Source: Methanomicrobiales archaeon
GTDB lineage: Archaea; Halobacteriota; Methanomicrobia; Methanomicrobiales; Methanospirillaceae
Direction of reading: 5' to 3'
Assembly (NCBI GenBank): GCA_012520015.1
Contig: JAAYPD010000065.1
Coordinates: 1 to 9,449 of the forward strand
DNA: 9,449 nucleotides
Below are positions 1 through 6,426 of this stretch, piece after piece. Under the pieces are notes generated by a model, which was not told where the DNA came from, searched no databases, and saw nothing but the letters and a program-made list of their open reading frames with translations. Position numbers and translations under genes: made by a program. Every line of letters begins with the position of its first letter. Positions within the stretch are counted from its first letter, which is position 1.

Positions 1-483
1 GACTTTTGTACTGGATTTTGCCACCGAAAGATCGGTCCCGGTCTTAATATCAGGCTCACTGGAGATGTGACCGGCAATGATCTCACTAACACTACCCTCG
101 AACTGTGAGTTTCCATTATAACGGACTCTCAGGTATTCTGGTGGTGAAGCTGCAGGTCTGAAAAATGAAAAGTTACCATCAATATCGGTAGTAGTAACAG
201 CAAGGAACTTATATTCACTCTCCGGGTCATCAGATTTCAGCTGTTCCAGGGAGACCTTCTTGTTACCCATGGCATTGCCATCCTGGTCCATGAGGGTACC
301 TATGACTTTAAAGGGAAGATCCTCACCCGGATTTTCAGGATCTGTGCTGGCCGATATCTGAACCTGCACCTTCTCTGCAAGGACGCCAATTCCGCATCCA
401 AGGAAGGAGAGCACAATGCAGGTGATTAGGGTGATAAAAGAAAACCTGATCACCCTGTGGGAGTTTGCGGCTGAATTCATCAT
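1..483 (-). CDS. Secreted or surface-anchored protein with Ig-like domain (partial; C-terminus outside window)
   Basis: The frame is open from ATG 483 to the window edge, giving 161 residues with no stop. The first 36 residues look like an export signal: a basic stretch (HRVIRF), a hydrophobic run (FITLITCIVLSFLG) and a possible cleavage site after VLA. A cysteine follows FLG but makes a poor lipobox. The rest is a beta-rich domain with the phrases DPENPGEDLPFKVIG, TTTDIDGNFSFF and PPEYLRVRYNGN, which resembles Ig-like/CNA-B-type repeats of archaeal surface proteins. Its role is unknown; envelope or adhesion-type is an inference. The start is uncertain: a second ATG lies at 480, and an in-frame ATG at 504 would add MQCYDCD. 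The 483 start is preferred because it gives a normal signal peptide and a leader of about 25 bases from the candidate TATA box. There is no strong ribosome-binding site, only GTGA just upstream. Confidence 0.75.
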   Translation of the reverse strand, partial: MMNSAANSHRVIRFSFITLITCIVLSFLGCGIGVLAEKVQVQISASTDPENPGEDLPFKVIGTLMDQDGNAMGNKKVSLEQLKSDDPESEYKFLAVTTTDIDGNFSFFRPAASPPEYLRVRYNGNSQFEGSVSEIIAGHISSEPDIKTGTDLSVAKSSTKV

Positions 484-530
484 GTCACAATCATAGCACT
501 GCATACATTAACAGGATTCTCCCAATAACC

Positions 531-2651
531 CTATATAAGTTTTACTATGTCATGTTTAGGTTCCATTGCCTCACCAGAACGGAGCATGGCTGTCAGCTGT
601 CTCTCTACCTCATCACGGTCAAAGCCCTGCTGGCGTACAAGCTCAATAACGTCTGGTTTATGTGCCCGCCCGTTTTCATCAGCAATATCCCTGATAACCT
701 GTTTTAGTGTTCTTATAAGATCCCGTTTACTCTTTGAGACACCAGTTGCAAGGATATCAATATCAAATGTTCCGCTTGATGGATCATATGCAACCTGTCG
801 CAGGCAGGTATCTATGATAGTAATAACCCGCTCTGCATCACTCTTTTCAATAACCGAAGATAGTCTTATTCTGGCAGAGGCTTCAGCCAGTCGGACGATC
901 GCTTCAAGCTGTCTTGCAGTTACCGGCACCGGTTTATTTGCGTCGGCAAGGTCACGAAGTTTCATGTAATATGCAATCAACTCCTCTCTGGCCTCGTCAG
1001 ATAGCCGTGGAAAACATGTACGCTTTGCATATGCGACATACTTGCGAAACATCGCCGGGTCAATCTCCGGAGTTACCGGTTTTAACTGTTCGGTAATATA
1101 CTCCTCATCGACCCCTGGAATCGGTTCACGATTATGCTGGGCAATTAATTCTCCTACACTATGAGCCTTTATTATATGCTCTGCAATTGCCAGATCCCTC
1201 TCATGTTCAGGTTTATCGGCAAGAACAAAGAGCAGGTCAAATCGTGACAGGAGGGAAGGGGGCATATTTATCTGATCTCCTATCGGAACAAAATCATCAA
1301 ACCTGCCGTACTTAGGATTTGCAGCACCAAGAAGGGCACATCTTGACTTTAATGTTGCAGTTATACCTGCCTTTGCAACCGATATGGACTGCTGTTCCAT
1401 GGCTTCGTGAAGGGCACTTCTGTCATGCTTTTCCATCTTGTCCATCTCGTCCACACAGGCAACACCCATATCTGCAAGTACAAGGGCTCCTGCTTCAAGT
1501 GTCCAGCGGCCATCTCCAAACTCATCCTTTACAGCAGTGGCAGTAAGACCGGCTGAAGTTGTAGACTGGCCTGAAGTATAAATCGCTCTTGGGGACAAGC
1601 GGACGACATACCTTAACATCTGTGACTTGGCAATACCAGGATCGCCTATTAAAAGCACATGGATATCTCCCCTAAGCCTGCTGCCATCAGGCATCTCCTT
1701 GGCAATACCTCCAAAAAGCTGAAGGGCAATAGCATCCTTGACATCATCAACCCCGTAAATAGTCGGGGCAATTGAATGCGAAATTTTCCTGTAGATATTT
1801 GGATCATTTGAGAGAGCAATTATCTCTTTCTCATCTTCTTCACTGATATTTACCTCTTCAAACTCCTTTTCTGCAACTTCAATAGAGTTACATTCAAGGT
1901 AGATATCAAAAATTGTAGACTTTGACCCATATGAGCTCCGCTGCATAGAACGCAGGATCCCATTCACAACAATCCGGTCACCAGGGGCAACAATACCACA
2001 GATATCATCAGTCACGTCAAGATCTATAGTCTGAGGCTGTTCTCCACCACGAAGACCTTCAGGTGACTCCTGTATTCTAAGTTTTTGTGAGTCTACAAAT
2101 CTTGAAAACCGTGGGATCAGTTCAAGCTTTTTTTGTGTACAGCCATCAGCCTGGCAACCATCAGGTTCAGCAAACGGACCATATGTCTGGGCCTTTACCG
2201 TGCGATGCCCGGCTGGACAACGAAATACTGCAAGTGTAATTCGTGGCCTGACTTCAGTTGTTTTCCGGAGAATTCCTTCCACACTGATAAACTTGCCAAT
2301 ATGTTCAGACCTTATCTCCCTGATCGCAATCTTTCTTGGCAGATTGATAAATCTGACATGAATATCGGGTTGCTCATCCTTTTTCCTGGTTTTAACAAGG
2401 CGATGAGTCCTGATTGAATCCTTAATATCTCCGATAACTTTCCCGGGATTTTCAAGAAGTTCATCAGCCAGCTCAGTTCCTGTTTTTCCAAAACTCTCAA
2501 TGTCCCGGTAATTGATATACAAGGAGCGGGAATGAGGATATTCACGTGATAATTCATCCAGTCCCTTTTTGTATCTTGTCTTGAGAAATCTGTGCCAGTC
2601 TGCATCACGATCAGTTATCTCAACCGGATTTGTATCTTTACCTGCTGCCAT
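531..2651 (-). CDS. mcm: Replicative DNA helicase MCM (minichromosome maintenance protein)
   Basis: This is the archaeal MCM, the ATP-driven hexameric helicase that unwinds DNA at replication forks; 706 residues is in the usual range. Seen in order, numbered from ATG 2651: an N-terminal alpha/OB domain; a zinc-binding knuckle with C145, H149, C166 and C171 (CPAGH, then C-x4-C); AAA+ Walker A GDPGIAKS near 336; Walker B VDEMD near 400; a pre-sensor-1 hairpin (VAKAGI); sensor 1 AANPKYGRFD near 443; the arginine finger LLSRFD near 468; and a C-terminal winged-helix segment. No intein interrupts these motifs. The frame extends upstream to a TTG at 2669 (adding MIILIF), but ATG 2651 is preferred: the extra residues are atypical, the TTG sits in an AT-rich palindrome, and TGATC, matching the 3' part of an archaeal ribosome-binding site, precedes the ATG. 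It lies about 75 bases after the kinase gene, behind its own TATA-like box. Confidence 0.97.
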   Translation of the reverse strand: MAAGKDTNPVEITDRDADWHRFLKTRYKKGLDELSREYPHSRSLYINYRDIESFGKTGTELADELLENPGKVIGDIKDSIRTHRLVKTRKKDEQPDIHVRFINLPRKIAIREIRSEHIGKFISVEGILRKTTEVRPRITLAVFRCPAGHRTVKAQTYGPFAEPDGCQADGCTQKKLELIPRFSRFVDSQKLRIQESPEGLRGGEQPQTIDLDVTDDICGIVAPGDRIVVNGILRSMQRSSYGSKSTIFDIYLECNSIEVAEKEFEEVNISEEDEKEIIALSNDPNIYRKISHSIAPTIYGVDDVKDAIALQLFGGIAKEMPDGSRLRGDIHVLLIGDPGIAKSQMLRYVVRLSPRAIYTSGQSTTSAGLTATAVKDEFGDGRWTLEAGALVLADMGVACVDEMDKMEKHDRSALHEAMEQQSISVAKAGITATLKSRCALLGAANPKYGRFDDFVPIGDQINMPPSLLSRFDLLFVLADKPEHERDLAIAEHIIKAHSVGELIAQHNREPIPGVDEEYITEQLKPVTPEIDPAMFRKYVAYAKRTCFPRLSDEAREELIAYYMKLRDLADANKPVPVTARQLEAIVRLAEASARIRLSSVIEKSDAERVITIIDTCLRQVAYDPSSGTFDIDILATGVSKSKRDLIRTLKQVIRDIADENGRAHKPDVIELVRQQGFDRDEVERQLTAMLRSGEAMEPKHDIVKLI
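532..545 (-). promoter_or_regulatory. Candidate archaeal BRE/TATA promoter for the surface-protein gene, inside the 3' end of mcm
   Basis: Read on the minus strand, this is GTAAAACTTATATA: a purine-rich BRE-like GTAAAA followed by CTTATATA, close to the archaeal TATA consensus. Transcription would start about 25 bases downstream, near 508, giving a leader of about 25 bases to ATG 483. The box is made from the last codons of mcm and runs into its stop. Assigned by motif and spacing only. Confidence 0.5.
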
Positions 2652-2666
2652 GAAGATCAGAATAAT

Positions 2667-2678
2667 CAAAAATTTTTG
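2667..2678. repeat. Perfect 12-base palindrome CAAAAATTTTTG between promoter and mcm start
   Basis: A perfect inverted repeat, CAAAAATTTTTG, lies at the predicted transcription start of mcm, 15 bases before its ATG. It could be an operator, or just AT-rich promoter DNA. Low-complexity A/T palindromes arise easily by chance. Confidence 0.35.
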
Positions 2679-2701
2679 TTCATTAACGAAGCACTTACGA
2701 T

Positions 2702-2709
2702 GTTTATAA
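2702..2709 (-). promoter_or_regulatory. Candidate TATA box for mcm
   Basis: The minus strand reads TTATAAAC within an AT-rich gap between the upstream kinase stop (2727) and mcm. A start about 25 bases downstream would fall near 2679, leaving a leader of about 28 bases to ATG 2651. There is no convincing purine-rich BRE beside it. Its presence suggests mcm need not depend on readthrough from the chemosensory operon. Confidence 0.4.
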
Positions 2710-2726
2710 TATGTGGATTATTAAAA

Positions 2727-4028
2727 TTAAGAGGTCTTTCGGAAATTCGCTTTTGGAACAGTGAGGACAAAACAGGCACCTTTTCCCTGTCTGCCATCTT
2801 CAATTATCGAGATCCCGGTAATTGATAAAATTTCTCTGACAAGAAAGAGCCCAAGTCCCGTATTTTTTCCATAACCGCGCCCGAAAATTTTCTCCTTATC
2901 CACATCTGCTACACCTGCACCATCGTCTTTGATATATATTTCCAGGTTGTCATTTTTTTCGCAAGTATCAATGAGGATATTAGTGACATGCTCTCCATGC
3001 CGGATAGCATTATCACAAAGGTTATAGAATACTTTCTCAATCAATGGATCGACGAATATCTCGTAGTATTTCAGATCAGGACCGGAAGATATACTGACTG
3101 TAGTAAATGTCCGGCCCTGCTCAGTAATCAGCCTTCCAAGATCAACCCAGACTGCACCTTTAACCCCAAGCTCTTCATAAAGCCTGGTAAACTCAATCTG
3201 TGCAGATAACCGCGAAAGAAGGGAGTTCTCCCTTTCAAGGTAATCCTGAAACTTTTGTTCAGGTTCATCCATCCTGGCAAGTTCATTATATGACAAAAGA
3301 GCCATCATTGTATTTTTCATGTCATGCCTGGTGATGGAGGATAAGAGATTTATCTTTTTGTTTGCCTGGGACAGTGACAGCTCAACCCTTTTTCTCTCAC
3401 TTATCTCATTTTTCAGATCCTCATTTATCCTGATCAGCTCATCATTTGCATCGCTAAGCTGATCATTAACAAGGGCAATCCTGTCTTTTGCCTCATTTAG
3501 TTCGTTGTTTTTGTTGATTGCTATTTCATAGGTAGACAAAAGGATGTTCAGAATTTTTTGACGGTTTGAAGAGATATAATGAACTTTTCCACCAAAGAAA
3601 ACTGGAACGTCAGGCTGTGCAGGAACATCCAGGTATTGGTTTTTGTCATCCTGGATTAACCTGATCCTCTCAAGCAGGCAGTCTTTTTCATAGGGTTTTA
3701 TAATAAAATTATCCGCTCCACATTCAAGCCCTGATAAAACATCCTGCGGGTCAAAGAGCTGGGTTACAAGAATTACCGGAATGCTCGAGGTATCAGGGTC
3801 ACTCTTTAAATTTTTACATAGCTCGTATCCATTCATCTCAGGCATCATCACATCAGTCAGAACAAGGTCAGGTTGTTCTTTTTTAATCTGGTCAAGAGCT
3901 TCCCGTCCATTGTATGCTACCTTCACAGAATACCCGTCACTCTCCAGAAGATGACGTAAAATCTCCACCTGAGTTTTGCTGTCTTCAGCAATCAGAATTG
4001 ATACAGAATTATTTTTATTTTTGGTCAT
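2727..4028 (-). CDS. Soluble receiver-histidine kinase (REC-linker-coiled coil-HK), HDMKN type
   Basis: A 433-residue cytosolic two-component protein with no membrane segment or PAS domain. The N-terminal receiver (about 9-125) has the acidic pair E15/D16, phospho-acceptor D59 (LTDVMMPEMNGYE), T89 and K111. A linker (about 142-180, with YISSNRQKIL and LLSTYEIA) matches the neighbouring kinase. A charged coiled coil (about 175-228) leads to the H-box ITRHDMKN with H235, of a type common in methanogen kinases. The ATPase part has the N-box FYNLCDNAIRHG, G1 IKDDGAGV and G2 KNTGLGL. All phosphotransfer residues are present, so it should be active. The receiver at the front suggests its kinase is controlled by phosphorylation from another protein, plausibly CheA of the same operon (inference). 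Its ATG directly abuts the stop of the preceding gene. No output regulator is encoded next to it, so its target is unknown. Confidence 0.93.
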   Translation of the reverse strand: MTKNKNNSVSILIAEDSKTQVEILRHLLESDGYSVKVAYNGREALDQIKKEQPDLVLTDVMMPEMNGYELCKNLKSDPDTSSIPVILVTQLFDPQDVLSGLECGADNFIIKPYEKDCLLERIRLIQDDKNQYLDVPAQPDVPVFFGGKVHYISSNRQKILNILLSTYEIAINKNNELNEAKDRIALVNDQLSDANDELIRINEDLKNEISERKRVELSLSQANKKINLLSSITRHDMKNTMMALLSYNELARMDEPEQKFQDYLERENSLLSRLSAQIEFTRLYEELGVKGAVWVDLGRLITEQGRTFTTVSISSGPDLKYYEIFVDPLIEKVFYNLCDNAIRHGEHVTNILIDTCEKNDNLEIYIKDDGAGVADVDKEKIFGRGYGKNTGLGLFLVREILSITGISIIEDGRQGKGACFVLTVPKANFRKTS

Positions 4029-5378
4029 TTAACCTCCATATTCAGAGAGAGTAGCATCTGACCTGACATCTTCCCCTGCCAGGTAAATCTGAAAATTAGA
4101 CCCAAGGCCTAATCCTGGACTTTTAGCTGTAACAGTCCCTCCATACAGTGATATTATCCTTCTGACAATCGAGAGACCAAGACCATGAACATTATGATCA
4201 TGCCTTGATATGTCTGCCTTGTAAAAGTCATCAAAGACCCTTTCTGTCTGGTCTTTTGTAAGCCCTATACCGGTATCCTCAACACTTATCACCTGGAGCT
4301 TTCCTTCTTTCTCACACGACAGTGTGATCATTCCATTATCCTTGTTATACAAAATTGCATTAGATACAAGATTATCCAGCATTGTCATAGCATGGAAATG
4401 AGATGTCCGGAAATATGTTCCTGCCCTGATATTATTTACCACAGTAATATCCTTCTGTTCAATCATGTAGGAATGGTTACCAAGAACCTCGACGGAAATC
4501 TGATAAAGATCTGACCTGGTTTCTGTGCCAGATATTGAATCGGGTGTGATGTGTGACAATTTCAATATTCTTTCGACAAGTTTTTTTAGTACGGTCACAT
4601 CTTCAACAAGCACCGAGAGAATCTCTTTTTTCTCTTCATCTGTCTCTTTTTTTTGCAAATATGGTAAAAATGCATACAAAGGAGTCAGGGGGGTCTTTAG
4701 ATCATGGCCTATGCGGGTAATAAGCTCATTTCTTTGTATCAGCAGATGTTCTATAACTTCATTGGTTACAGATAAGGCTTGTGTCCGCTTTTTCACAAGT
4801 TCTTCAAGATGAGAAGTGAATTCATTCAGTTCTCTTGTAGCCCGTTCAAGTTCAGAATTTTTCAGTGCAGCGGTCTGGTAAATAGAGATTAAGGTTCTTA
4901 GGAGATCTTCCCTTGACGAAGAAATTGAGAATTCATGCCCATCATACATGAAAGGGATCTTTTCCTGCAGACATGCCTCCGGCTTTGATTGAGTGGGACC
5001 ATTTTGAATTAATATGGAGATCTCCCTAATCAGTTGTTCTCTTCTGACAGGTTTGATGATGAAATTATTTGCACCACAGCAAAGGCCTTTGATGATGTCA
5101 GTCGGGTTTGAGAGCTGGGTAATGATGATAATTGGAATGGATGAATATTCCGGATTATTTTTCAGCCCTTTACAAAAGGTATAACCATCCATTCCAGGCA
5201 TGATTATGTCGGTGAGGATAAGATCAAATGGCGATTGCGAAAGGGCTTTGAATGCAGAGGCCGGTGAATCTACCCATACGGCCTCATATCCTTCCTCATC
5301 CAGGTAGTAAAGAATAATTTCTGCCTGGGTTTTACTATCTTCAACAATTAAAACCCGGGGTTTTTTAGTTCCCGTCAC
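4029..5378 (-). CDS. Soluble receiver-histidine kinase (REC-linker-coiled coil-HK), HDLKTP HisKA type
   Basis: A 449-residue cytosolic protein with the same plan as the gene after it. The receiver (about 7-125) has E13/D14, phospho-acceptor D57 (LTDIIMPGMDGY), T87 and K109. The linker (about 141-180: MYDGHEFSISS, LISIYQTAALKNSEL) aligns with the paralogue, followed by a coiled coil (about 175-215). The kinase is a conventional HisKA/HATPase_c pair: H225 in IGHDLKTPLTP, N-box LDNLVSNAILYN, G1 VEDTGIGL, F-box VFDDFYKAD and G2 HGLGLSIV. There is no transmembrane or PAS sensor, so input probably comes through its receiver. Translation starts at GTG 5378, 14 bases inside the end of cheB. GTG is chosen because GGAGGG lies four bases upstream and the receiver begins right after it (RVLIVEDSKTQ). 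The substrate is unknown. Confidence 0.93.
   Translation of the reverse strand: MTGTKKPRVLIVEDSKTQAEIILYYLDEEGYEAVWVDSPASAFKALSQSPFDLILTDIIMPGMDGYTFCKGLKNNPEYSSIPIIIITQLSNPTDIIKGLCCGANNFIIKPVRREQLIREISILIQNGPTQSKPEACLQEKIPFMYDGHEFSISSSREDLLRTLISIYQTAALKNSELERATRELNEFTSHLEELVKKRTQALSVTNEVIEHLLIQRNELITRIGHDLKTPLTPLYAFLPYLQKKETDEEKKEILSVLVEDVTVLKKLVERILKLSHITPDSISGTETRSDLYQISVEVLGNHSYMIEQKDITVVNNIRAGTYFRTSHFHAMTMLDNLVSNAILYNKDNGMITLSCEKEGKLQVISVEDTGIGLTKDQTERVFDDFYKADISRHDHNVHGLGLSIVRRIISLYGGTVTAKSPGLGLGSNFQIYLAGEDVRSDATLSEYGG
4032..4037 (-). promoter_or_regulatory. Strong ribosome-binding site in a GGAGGT-TAA-ATG junction
   Basis: The minus strand reads GGAGGT, then the TAA stop of the upstream kinase, then the ATG of the next with no gap. 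The site lies in the last codons of the upstream gene, three bases from the ATG, and indicates translational coupling. It fixes the 4028 start. Confidence 0.8.
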
Positions 5379-6426
5379 TCATCCCTCCAATAAGGTACTG
5401 ATTTAAAAATGAAGCTATTTCTGATGGAGACAAGGAGAACTGTCCGGCATTTATCAGTTCTGCAGCACCAGGCATTCCGTATACAAATGAGCTCTCCTTA
5501 TCCTGGATAATAGTGCATCCTCCACCCTGCCTTATCTGTAATAGTTCTTCAGCACCATCTGAACCCATTCCTGAAAGAAGAATTCCGATGACATACGGAC
5601 CCAGGTTTTTTGCCGCCGATCTGAATAAATATGATACAGAAGGTCGTAAATTGTGCTCAGGCTGACTTGATGAGAGGGTGAACCGTAAATCAGCAGTAAT
5701 GCCCGTATGTTTCTTATCTGGTGCAAGATATAATGTTCCGGGTTGTGCCTGCTCACCTTCTTTTGCAATCCTGACAGGAAAACCGGTTGAATCATTAAGC
5801 CATAAAGCCAGACCCTCAATAAATCCGGGGGACATGTGCTGAACCATCACAAGAGGAAGAGATAATTTCCCCGGAATATTTTTTAATATCTCCTGGATAA
5901 CCTGGGGTCCACCGGTTGAGGCCCCTATAACAATAGCACGAATCTGCCTTGAGATCTGAATAGGTATGGAAAGGCTGTTGTCAGTCTCCTTTTGTAACAC
6001 CAGGTTATTTGTCCTTCTTTTGATTACTTTTACCTCTGAAAAGGTTTTTACTGCATATACAAGTTCCTGGGCAGCGTTTTCATACCCTGGATCATTCAAA
6101 GCCGGAGGTTTCCTGAAAACAGCAAGAGCACCTGCCTCAACCGCCCTGAATGATGCACGAATCTCCTCAAGATTATCGATTCCGCTGACGATGATGATGG
6201 GAACCGGGGTGCGTTCCATGATCTGCCTGGTTGTTGTAAACCCATCCATGTCAGGCATGTTAATATCCATGGTAATTATATCAGGAGAGACACGTGAAGC
6301 AAGATATACAGCCTCCTTCCCACTTTTGGCCTTTCCGACAACGAAAATATCCGGCTCCTTCTCAAGTATCTCCCGGAGAACCATCAGGGACACATCTGAG
6401 TCATCCACCAAAAGCACTCTTATCAT
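5365..6426 (-). CDS. cheB: Chemotaxis response regulator protein-glutamate methylesterase CheB
   Basis: CheB removes methyl groups from glutamates of MCP receptors (and deamidates glutamines) to reset signalling; it is activated by phosphate from CheA. The 353-residue length is normal. The receiver (about 1-125) has D8/D9, phospho-acceptor D54 (ITMDINMPDMDG), S81 at the switch position and K106. A linker of about 35 residues precedes the methylesterase domain (about 162-345). Its catalytic residues are all present: S170 in GASTGGP, H197 in VQHMSPGF and D290 in GMGSDGA. The start codon overlaps the cheA stop as ATGA, with GGAG seven bases upstream in cheA. No cheR methyltransferase is visible nearby, so the opposing activity must be encoded elsewhere or beyond the window edge. 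Confidence 0.96.
   Translation of the reverse strand: MIRVLLVDDSDVSLMVLREILEKEPDIFVVGKAKSGKEAVYLASRVSPDIITMDINMPDMDGFTTTRQIMERTPVPIIIVSGIDNLEEIRASFRAVEAGALAVFRKPPALNDPGYENAAQELVYAVKTFSEVKVIKRRTNNLVLQKETDNSLSIPIQISRQIRAIVIGASTGGPQVIQEILKNIPGKLSLPLVMVQHMSPGFIEGLALWLNDSTGFPVRIAKEGEQAQPGTLYLAPDKKHTGITADLRFTLSSSQPEHNLRPSVSYLFRSAAKNLGPYVIGILLSGMGSDGAEELLQIRQGGGCTIIQDKESSFVYGMPGAAELINAGQFSLSPSEIASFLNQYLIGGMSDGN
5383..5388 (-). promoter_or_regulatory. Ribosome-binding site GGAGGG deciding a GTG start inside cheB
   Basis: On the minus strand GGAGGG is followed by ATGA and then the GTG at 5378. The ATG in that spacer is in the cheB frame (residue M349) and leads only to the last few cheB codons, so the site must serve the overlapping GTG of the kinase gene. 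Confidence 0.7.

Noticed and set aside
547..969. 140-residue open frame on the plus strand opposite the 3' part of mcm
   Set aside because: It is antisense to the conserved MCM C-terminal region, with Ser-rich composition and no domain, so it is explained by mcm codon use.
1300..1650. Possible intein insertion in the MCM ATPase motifs, a known insertion hot spot in archaeal MCMs
   Set aside because: Walker A, Walker B, sensor 1 and the arginine finger are at normal spacing in one uninterrupted frame with no intein splice or endonuclease motifs.
2651..2669. TTG 2669 as the mcm start, giving 712 residues
   Set aside because: It would add the atypical MIILIF and lies in an AT palindrome at the predicted transcript start. 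ATG 2651 has a better ribosome-binding context, though TTG is not excluded.
2652..2726. Intrinsic terminator after the second kinase gene
   Set aside because: There are short T runs on the minus strand (TTTT after the stop, TTTTT in the palindrome) but no long T tract or GC-rich hairpin, so no terminator is called.
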